Part shown: positions 19,772 to 26,214 of the stretch, one piece after another
How positions within the stretch are numbered: the stretch's first letter is position 1
How the letters are laid out: the number at the start of each line of letters is the position of its first letter
Assembly: GCF_004331175.1 (NCBI RefSeq)
Contig: NZ_SJOD01000001.1
Coordinates: 806,001 to 870,000 of the forward strand
DNA length: 64,000 bases
Direction of reading: 5' to 3'
Source of the DNA: Acinetobacter sp. ANC 4178
GTDB taxonomy: Bacteria; Pseudomonadota; Gammaproteobacteria; Pseudomonadales; Moraxellaceae
Made by a program: the position numbers and the translations under genes
The notes under the pieces: generated by a model
Told to the model about the DNA's origin: nothing
The model's database searches: none
Seen by the model: the letters and a program-made list of their open reading frames with translations, nothing else

Positions 19772-20587
19772 ATGAACACTGAACAAGATCATCTGTTGCA
19801 TCCGCTGTCTGAAGAGGTTATTCCGCAGGCGGACTACATTGCAGGATTAGCTAAAGGTTTACATATTTTAGAAGCTTTTGGGGTAGATCGGCAGCGCCTG
19901 AATGTGACCCAAGTGGCTGAACGCACGGGCATCAGCCGGACTGCTACACGACGCCATTTAAAAACTTTAAAGTTTTTAGGATATTTAGACAGTGATGAAC
20001 ATTATTTTTGGTTAACCCCGCGAGTCTTACGTTTTTCCAGTGCTTATTTAAGCTCGGCTCATCTTCCTAAAGTGGCACAATCTTTACTGAATTTATTGTG
20101 TGCACAGACTTCTCTGACCTTTTCCATGGTCGTTCTGGATGAACATGAAGTGGTACCGATTGCCCGAAGCTATCTCCCACAACAAGATCAGTTTCGGGTC
20201 AATCCATATGGTATGCATTTGGGCAATCGCCTGCCTGCACATGCCACTTCAACAGGTAAAGTTTTATTGGCCGCTTTATCGAAAGAAACACAACAGACTT
20301 GGGTCGATAAATATGGACTAAAACGCTTAACCCCGCTCACCATTACCGATAAAAATCAGTTTTATGCCGAACTCGAAACTGTTGCATTATCGGATTATTG
20401 TCTTTCTAAAGAAGAACATGAGTTGGGGATTATTGCACTTGCTGTACCCGTGTTAAATGCACAAGGTCAGACCATTGCCGCCATTAATTGTATGTCGCAA
20501 AGCAACCGCACCAGTGAAGAGTATTTAATACAACAAGTTTTACCCTTATTAAGACATGCGGCAAATGAGTTACGTGGCTTAATTTAA
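19772..20587 (+). CDS. pobR: PobR, IclR-family activator of pobA
   Basis: This IclR-type regulator activates pobA in response to 4-hydroxybenzoate. The winged helix covers about residues 20-85 (RLNVTQVAERTGISRTATRR), and the ligand domain follows with RLPAHATSTGKVLLAAL and EHELGIIALAVPVLNAQG. ATG at 19772 is chosen because GGAA lies before it and the protein then has 271 residues, the length I recall for A. baylyi PobR; the frame is open from 19748. It is strikingly similar to the baylyi protein. Confidence 0.92.
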   Translation: MNTEQDHLLHPLSEEVIPQADYIAGLAKGLHILEAFGVDRQRLNVTQVAERTGISRTATRRHLKTLKFLGYLDSDEHYFWLTPRVLRFSSAYLSSAHLPKVAQSLLNLLCAQTSLTFSMVVLDEHEVVPIARSYLPQQDQFRVNPYGMHLGNRLPAHATSTGKVLLAALSKETQQTWVDKYGLKRLTPLTITDKNQFYAELETVALSDYCLSKEEHELGIIALAVPVLNAQGQTIAAINCMSQSNRTSEEYLIQQVLPLLRHAANELRGLI

Positions 20588-20749
20588 GTCATATTCAGAC
20601 TTAAGCCCCTACTCAGACATTGAAATGTTGGAGATTTAATCCAGAACATATAACTGAATGAATCGCACCAATGTGTTCAGCAGAAAAAAACTATGACAAT
20701 TGCATGGCTTTTTTCAATTTTAAGAGATCAAAAAAACTGATCTTCCCTC

Positions 20750-21346
20750 TTATTTCACAGGAATCATAAGATGTTGATAAGGCGTACCTGACCACATGAT
20801 ATAAGGGACTGTGGTATCAGGCTGTGCACTCTTTGGATACATATCATAAAAACTTTGCGATGCACCCACAATCATGACATGTGGACCTGTTTGCAGCCAA
20901 TGATTGTTTGCGGTTGGCTTGGTTGCATAAGGATCAACATTGCTCGCATCAGTCCCTCCCATAAGCATGTACATAAAACCAATTTTACCTTCTACTGGCT
21001 TTTTATGACCAATCCAAGCTTCTGCCCATGCTAATGCGGCGGGGTCCATACACATCGGGTCTGGGCCTGGTGATGCAGGGTTATCTGGCATGCAGGTAAA
21101 GTTATTTTGTCCTTTACGCAAAACGCGCATTTTTCCATTGGCATCCATTGCCACGATGGTCGCTTCAGCACTGACATTCATTGGTGCCGCACTCATAGCA
21201 CTCATCATCGCTTTTTTATCATCGGCGGAATGCGAGCTATGCATTGCCATGTCCATACTAGGACCGTTGTAATCATCCATAGCGAAAGTCATGGGGGACA
21301 ATAAAGAAATACATCCAGCAGTTATTAAAAATTTGAGGAAATTCAT
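20750..21346 (-). CDS. Exported protein of unknown function
   Basis: This 198-residue protein has a Sec signal peptide (MNFLKFLITAGCISLLSPMT, cleavage near FAMDD). The mature part is rich in Met and has a Cys pair in FTCMPDNP and DPMCMDPAALAWAEAW, then FMYMLMGGTDASN and HVMIVGASQSFYDMYP. I do not recognise a family. TCGGAGG before the ATG is a strong ribosome site. The His/Met-rich stretch after the signal could bind metal, which is only a guess. Confidence 0.75.
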   Translation of the reverse strand: MNFLKFLITAGCISLLSPMTFAMDDYNGPSMDMAMHSSHSADDKKAMMSAMSAAPMNVSAEATIVAMDANGKMRVLRKGQNNFTCMPDNPASPGPDPMCMDPAALAWAEAWIGHKKPVEGKIGFMYMLMGGTDASNVDPYATKPTANNHWLQTGPHVMIVGASQSFYDMYPKSAQPDTTVPYIMWSGTPYQHLMIPVK

Positions 21347-21703
21347 GGCATATCCTCCGATTTTGAGGTTAAGTGTGTAATGAAAACTTTCGTTCTACAC
21401 TACACCTGCCATAGCTTTTAAAAATGGAATGAAACTCAAGATTATCATTCTTATCAAGTCTATTTTTTAGCCAAAAAAGGACAAAGTCAATATCATGGAT
21501 ACCTTATATTACAAAAGATAAAATTATATAAAAATCAGCACTATGACGCTTCACTCTATTCATTCTGTGTTTCTTTTGTTCTATATAATTTCCGGAATTT
21601 TGTATGACTAACAATACTACTATACAAACAAGCCAATGAGTCATCTTGTGAAAACATCGGCTTAAGTAGGATTCGAGTTAAAATTACGTTCTAATTTAAT
21701 AGT
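21347..21703. other. Gene-free stretch between two minus-strand genes
   Basis: No frame reads as protein. AT content rises sharply here, towards the type VI island. No repeat or strong hairpin was found. Confidence 0.4.
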
Positions 21704-22210
21704 CTATTCACGTTTATCACTAGATTGAATAATAGAATTTTTTGATATTATTATATTATCAGCTACTGTTTTGCTTTTTTGGGTAATCCCCCCAAAAACA
21801 ATTTTGCAAGAAATATCTTTAAATAGCATTTTTTCAACTTGCTCTTTTTCTGCACAGATATTCATTGACTCATCTTCGCAAAATTTAAAGTATCCCTGTG
21901 AAATATATTTCTTATTTTCAATTCGCCCTTCATCTATATCAACCGAACCAACAACAACATAATTTTGAATCCCATCACACTTTAAGCGTGAATATTTATA
22001 TTTTTCTCTTTGATAATAATCACTTAAATTTGTTTCTGTTACTACATCAAATTTAAATATACCACCACTTAACCCATCTAGATAAGAGTATGTTAGATTA
22101 ATTAGACTTAGATCATTAACAACTACGTCCTTATCATTTTTTTCTAAAGGACTACATGCTAATAATAAAACACAAGTTAACATTAATAGGAAAAATTTTA
22201 TTTTAGACAA
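21704..22210 (-). CDS. Predicted lipoprotein of unknown function
   Basis: The frame is open from 22300 next to the IS5-type end, but the lipoprotein signal begins at residue 32, so a TTG start at 22210 is preferred (then KIKFFLLMLTCVLLLACS). The lipobox LLLAC gives Cys as the first mature residue. An ATG at 22267 is another possible start. The mature domain of about 145 residues has three or four Cys and is not recognised. Its place downstream of a type VI toxin array allows a periplasmic immunity role, but nothing proves it. Confidence 0.6.
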   Translation of the reverse strand: MSKIKFFLLMLTCVLLLACSPLEKNDKDVVVNDLSLINLTYSYLDGLSGGIFKFDVVTETNLSDYYQREKYKYSRLKCDGIQNYVVVGSVDIDEGRIENKKYISQGYFKFCEDESMNICAEKEQVEKMLFKDISCKIVFGGITQKSKTVADNIIISKNSIIQSSDKRE

Positions 22211-22300
22211 CTCTCTCAATAAAATATCTTGGGCACTTGAATTACCAATAATTTTTTCTTGTATCATCAGTCTAAAATCCGCATGTCTATAATTTGTCAC

Positions 22301-22948
22301 GGCTTTGTTGCATAAACATTAAAAAGTTAAATTTACCCAGATCTACACAAATTTAAGTTACAACTCGAGTATGTGGTCGGCCTAATTCCGTAAACTTATT
22401 TAAGACTGCCACTCGTGTATGAATCTCATTCACTTTGCTTTGAAAGTTCCTAGCACGGAGTTTATCCCCCAATAATTTGATGCAATGCATCTTGGTTTCA
22501 ACCAAACTTCGGCGATGATAGCCTGACCACTTTTTCCATATGGTTCCGCCTAAACGTTTAACTGCTCGAAGTAATTCATTTCGCTCTCGCGAATGAACTT
22601 TCGTATCTTTCCATGGCTTCGCATTTTTCCTAGGTGGAATCACCACATGTGCTTGCCGATCCGCAATGACCTGACGGCACTGCTTAGTATCGTAAGCTCC
22701 ATCACTATAGACGGAATGGAGTTGTTCATCTTGTGGAATCTGATTGAGTAAATCACCGAGTACCTGTGCATCACTCACAATGTTGGTCGTGAGCTGAACA
22801 GCTCGTATTTGTAAGGTTTCAGCATTTATACCAATATGTAATTTACGCCATTGGCGGCGATATTCAGGGTGATGTTTCTTTCGTTTCCATTCTCCTTCAC
22901 CTAGAAACATTAAGCCAGTAGAGTCGACAAGTAGATGATGAGTGAATC
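22301..22948 (-). mobile_element. IS5-family element remnant, 3' half of transposase
   Basis: GGCTTTGTTGCATAAA at 22301 is an IS5-type terminal repeat. The frame from about 22948 to 22353 encodes the catalytic half of a DDE transposase: LLVDSTGLMFLGEGEW has the first Asp region, SVYSDGAYDTKQCR the second Asp, and RRSLVETKMHCIKLLGDKL the Glu region. The N-terminal third is missing; it is replaced at about 22948 by part of an unrelated IS481 element. Confidence 0.75.
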
Positions 22949-23136
22949 TACATCACCTGATTCAACAAGTTCTTGATAACGGTTAAAGGTATCTCCAGAG
23001 ACAACCATGACTTTACGAGCTCTGGATACATTCCTGAAGTTCTTCGGCTAAATTGAGTAAGCCTACTTTGTGTTTGATGATTTGATTGTTAGTATGCAAC
23101 ATAAGAAAGTTACCTTTGTTTGATTAAGATTCGACA
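22949..23136 (-). mobile_element. IS481-family element remnant, 5' end with frameshift
   Basis: TGTCGAATCTTAATC, complementary to 23122-23136, looks like an IS481-family end. The ATG near 23103 starts MLHTNNQIIKHKVGLLNLAE, the familiar start of an IS481 transposase. A one-base shift near LQ moves the frame to NVSRARKVMVVSGDTFNRYQ, followed by ELVESGDVDSL, where homology stops at the IS5 junction. The element is dead. Confidence 0.7.
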
Positions 23137-23207
23137 CCTTTATCAAAATGGGTAACTTTCTCTTTTTCAAGATCAATGTCTGATTAGATCTGAACTAATA
23201 CACATAA

Positions 23208-23278
23208 TTAACTCTTCAACATTCCACCTTTCATTACATCTAAGTCAATATGTCTACAATTTTGCCATTTCTTATCTA
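23208..23278 (-). pseudogene. Orphan 3' end of a type VI toxin gene (second copy)
   Basis: On the minus strand this reads WQNCRHIDLDVMKGGMLKS and stop. The end of the intact toxin at 24573-25280 reads DCRRIDLDVMKGEILKS. The bases after the stop (TTATG) are those that start the immunity genes, but from 23202 leftwards the sequence no longer matches, so a third immunity copy has been cut off at its start codon. No start for this fragment. Confidence 0.7.
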
Positions 23279-23366
23279 CCAAGACGCTATAAGTTATCAG
23301 AACCCAATATAGTCTTATTCTCTCCTTCAAAACCAGCTCAAGAGTGAGCTTAAATTTTTAGAAAAT

Positions 23367-23888
23367 TCACTCATCATCAAAATTCAAATTACTTTCTTCA
23401 AAAGATTTTAAATCTTTAAAAGTCATTTTCTTTTCAAAAACTGTTTTGAAAATAGTATCTATCTTTTGTAATGCTACTGGATTATTAAAGTCGAAAAGAA
23501 TAGCAATCTCATTATACCACTCATCTTCTGGAGCATTTGTTTCCCATCTATCCCCCCAACGGTCATCTCTACTTATTTGAACTGAAAAATAAGCTTCACC
23601 ATTATTATGTTGTATTATTTCTCTTGTTCCTAAAAAAATAACTAATTCTAATTCCGGCAGTTTACATGTTAATGGAAAAGCAACTATTCCCTCAGGATTT
23701 CCTCTGAACTCCATATAACCGTAAGCATATGACCAATCTGTATACGATTCTTCTGGGATATAACACTTTAAAATATTCGTCAAACATAAAAACATAGCGC
23801 AGTAATCATCATAATTAGTATTCCAATTTAAAAATGGAAACTGAGGATGATTACGAAAGAAATTTACGACTTGCTCAATTTTACTCAT
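23367..23888 (-). CDS. Candidate type VI immunity protein, copy 2
   Basis: This 173-residue protein is a close paralogue of the neighbour at 24049-24570: the first 75 residues are nearly identical, the middle (residues 75-105) differs most, and the last third is again similar (WGDRWETNAPEDEWYNE). No signal peptide, so cytoplasmic. Acidic and aromatic-rich. No named family is recognised. Its role is inferred from position directly behind the toxin array and from duplication, both common for immunity genes. Confidence 0.75.
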   Translation of the reverse strand: MSKIEQVVNFFRNHPQFPFLNWNTNYDDYCAMFLCLTNILKCYIPEESYTDWSYAYGYMEFRGNPEGIVAFPLTCKLPELELVIFLGTREIIQHNNGEAYFSVQISRDDRWGDRWETNAPEDEWYNEIAILFDFNNPVALQKIDTIFKTVFEKKMTFKDLKSFEESNLNFDDE

Positions 23889-23892
23889 AATT

Positions 23893-23960
23893 AACTCTTA
23901 GTATTTCACCTTTCATTACATATAAGTCAATATGTCTACAATTTTGCTGTTTCTTATCTA
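23893..23960 (-). pseudogene. Orphan 3' end of a type VI toxin gene (first copy)
   Basis: The minus strand reads QNCRHIDLYVMKGEILRVN, matching the toxin C-terminus DCRRIDLDVMKGEILKS; a one-base deletion near the end removes the toxin stop codon. Upstream, to 24048, the match fades but the two spacers of the array remain alike. This shows that the duplicated unit was toxin tail plus immunity gene, not the immunity gene alone. Confidence 0.7.
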
Positions 23961-24048
23961 GCAAGGCACTATAATTTATCAGAACCAAATAAAGTCTTAT
24001 TCTCTCCTTCAAAACCAACTCAAGAGTGAGCCTGAATATTTACACAAC

Positions 24049-24570
24049 TCACTCATCATCAAAATTCAAATTACTTTCTTCAAAAGATTGTAAATCTTTA
24101 AAAGTCATTTTCTTTTTTACGATATTTTTCAAAATCATATCTATTTTTTGTAAAGCTAAAGAATTATTAAAATCAAAGGAAATAGAAATACCATTATACC
24201 ACTCATCTTCTGGAGCATTTGTTTCCCATCTATCCCCCCAACGATCATCTCTAGTTACATAAATTCCCAAATAAGACTCATCTAATTCTATTTGTTCAAT
24301 TTTTCGTGGACCGAAAAATAAACATAATTCTAACTTTGAATTTATACACGTCAGTGGAAAATCAACTATTCCCTCAGGATTTCCTCTGAACTCCATATAA
24401 CCGTAAGCATATGACCAATCTGTATACGATTCTTCTGGGATATAACACTTTAAAATATTCGTCAAACATAAAAACATAGCGCAGTAATCATCATAATTAG
24501 TATTCCAATTTAAAAATGGAAACCGAGGATGATTACGAAAGAAATTTACGACTTGCTCAATTTTACTCAT
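24049..24570 (-). CDS. Candidate type VI immunity protein, copy 1 (next to toxin)
   Basis: This 173-residue cytoplasmic protein starts 3 bases after the stop of the toxin gene, the usual place for the cognate immunity gene. It begins MSKIEQVVNFFRNHPRFPFL and ends ESNLNFDDE like its paralogue. The variable middle section (LTCINSKLELCLFFGPRKIE) probably determines specificity. Function is inferred from context only. Confidence 0.78.
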   Translation of the reverse strand: MSKIEQVVNFFRNHPRFPFLNWNTNYDDYCAMFLCLTNILKCYIPEESYTDWSYAYGYMEFRGNPEGIVDFPLTCINSKLELCLFFGPRKIEQIELDESYLGIYVTRDDRWGDRWETNAPEDEWYNGISISFDFNNSLALQKIDMILKNIVKKKMTFKDLQSFEESNLNFDDE

Positions 24571-24572
24571 AA

Positions 24573-25280
24573 TTAACTCTTTAATATCTCGCCTTTCATT
24601 ACATCTAAATCTATTCTTCGGCAGTCTAAAGGTGGACGTACTTCACCAATACGATGTGTTCCATCAAAACTAAAGGAATGTTTACCAACAGTAACCCCAT
24701 AAGGCACTTTCTGTTCCATCCATTTTATTAAAGCTTTATATGCCTTCGTTGCACCTTTATGATAATCATTAGGATTTTTAATTTTTTGATCAGGTTTACT
24801 ATGCCCTTCTATTTTTAACATAGCTATACGCATTGAAAGTGCATATTGCTTACATAAAAGTAATGGGGGTGGGACTGGTTGATTTGTCCAAGCACTACCA
24901 GCTTCAGTTGCAGTTACAATCATGCGATATCCATTTTGTGCTTGGATTCGACCACTGTGTTGCCCTTTATTACATTCTTTATTATTACTACTGCAAGATT
25001 TTTCTAACTCTTTAGTCTTTGCTTTACTTGATGCTAATGCTCTATCTTTTTGTTCCTGTGAAATAGATGACCGGCTATCCTCTATATCCTCTTCTGCTAC
25101 ATTAATATTAATATTATGCATTCCTGAAATTGTCCCATCACCTAATGTGGATGGGGTTAAAACTCCAATCAATATTGCGCCGATAGGATTTGCTCTAGTA
25201 CCTGTTTTAACAACAGTACCTGCCGTTTCAGAGACTGTTCCCCATCCACCAAAACTACCTATATCTGCTGCTACTGCCAT
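24573..25280 (-). CDS. Candidate type VI effector (toxin) of unknown activity
   Basis: This 235-residue protein has a glycine-rich N-terminal part with PIGAILIGVLTPSTLGDGT, a motif seen in type VI and colicin-like cargo proteins. A short charged linker (about 60-95) leads to a Cys-containing region (KSCSSNNKECNKGQHSGRI) and a C-terminal domain ending DCRRIDLDVMKGEILKS. I do not recognise the toxin fold; basic and polar residues around His/Arg (SFDGTHRIGEVRPPLDCRR) would suit a nuclease. Its ATG overlaps the previous gene by 10 bases and has GGAGAAAG before it. The immunity gene follows directly. Confidence 0.7.
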   Translation of the reverse strand: MAVAADIGSFGGWGTVSETAGTVVKTGTRANPIGAILIGVLTPSTLGDGTISGMHNININVAEEDIEDSRSSISQEQKDRALASSKAKTKELEKSCSSNNKECNKGQHSGRIQAQNGYRMIVTATEAGSAWTNQPVPPPLLLCKQYALSMRIAMLKIEGHSKPDQKIKNPNDYHKGATKAYKALIKWMEQKVPYGVTVGKHSFSFDGTHRIGEVRPPLDCRRIDLDVMKGEILKS

Positions 25281-25696
25281 GTTTCTTTCTCCAAGGCAGC
25301 ATAGAATTTTTGGGATTCAGAATTATTCAAGCAACTTTCTACAATCCCTGCTAAAACATCTATTCTTAAATATGGGGGCCATAACCTTTCTTCTAAAATT
25401 CCCCTATTCCATTTGTCTTCATCAATATTATATTTATTCACAATGAAGCAAATCTCCCCATAGACCGCGCGCCATTTGTTGTAGTCGATGTCGTCTTCTA
25501 AACCATGTAAATATTTTTTCACGCGAGTTTGAGCAAGAAGTAAAAAATCAACACCTTTCTTCTCATCATCATCAAAATATTTTTTGGAAAGCGATGGAAA
25601 TTTTTCTTTTAACCTATTCCAATTCCACAAAGCTAATTCTTCTTCACGATCTGTAATGAATGAATCGATTTGTTCTTGCGTAAACTTAATTGCCAT
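25271..25696 (-). CDS. Small protein of the vgrG cluster, function unknown
   Basis: This 141-residue soluble, helical, acidic protein begins MAIKFTQEQIDSFITDREEE and has Trp-rich stretches (LALWNWNRLKEKFP, EERLWPPYLRID). It starts one or two bases from the end of the DUF4123 gene and overlaps the toxin start, so it is translated with both. No family is recognised. Candidates are an effector-specific chaperone or loading factor. It has no signal peptide and no catalytic motif is visible. Confidence 0.7.
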   Translation of the reverse strand: MAIKFTQEQIDSFITDREEELALWNWNRLKEKFPSLSKKYFDDDEKKGVDFLLLAQTRVKKYLHGLEDDIDYNKWRAVYGEICFIVNKYNIDEDKWNRGILEERLWPPYLRIDVLAGIVESCLNNSESQKFYAALEKETWQ

Positions 25697-25697
25697 A

Positions 25698-26213
25698 TCA
25701 ATCGCTCACTAAATTATTAAAGGTGTCGTTGGCTTGCTGAACCCACCAATTATTCAAGGGCTTAAATAATTTTTGATATTCCTGCTCATCCAACATCTTA
25801 TCTAGGATTTTAGTAATGGATGGATCATAAAACCGGAACAAAGCCAGCTCACCATTCGGCATCTCGGCCTGTAAAAATGGCTGTAAATGCTTTATTAGTG
25901 ATTGTTTAGACAAAGATGTTTCTATCAGTGAAAACATCCCTATATTCTCGCTGACTAAAAGCGTCCGTTGCAGTACTTCATTATTTTCTTGTTTGATGTG
26001 CAGCAACAAAGGAGATACTTCTAAAGGTGAAGTTTCATCGATAGTGCCGTGAAATAAGTTCCCAATTTGATTGAATTGTTTTTCCGGCAATGTCTTTAAC
26101 CACCGTCTGATGTAGATATGATTTTTTGCAGTATCTAAAAGCAAATAAAAATTTAAACTTGGATTCGATTCTTGCTGTTGAGAAATATGATCAAAGAGCT
26201 GATTAGTATTCAT
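25698..26213 (-). CDS. DUF4123 protein, type VI effector adaptor/chaperone
   Basis: DUF4123 (Tap/TEC) proteins load a specific effector onto VgrG. The ATG at 26213 (MNTNQLFDHISQQQ) is used; it follows the vgrG stop TGA after one base, a sign of coupling, whereas the frame is open from 26258. The domain spans most of 171 residues, with FYLLLDTAKNHIYIRRWL near the start and FRFYDPSITKILDKMLDEQE late, the usual R-x-Y/F-DP motif. Confidence 0.82.
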   Translation of the reverse strand: MNTNQLFDHISQQQESNPSLNFYLLLDTAKNHIYIRRWLKTLPEKQFNQIGNLFHGTIDETSPLEVSPLLLHIKQENNEVLQRTLLVSENIGMFSLIETSLSKQSLIKHLQPFLQAEMPNGELALFRFYDPSITKILDKMLDEQEYQKLFKPLNNWWVQQANDTFNNLVSD

Positions 26214-26214
26214 A

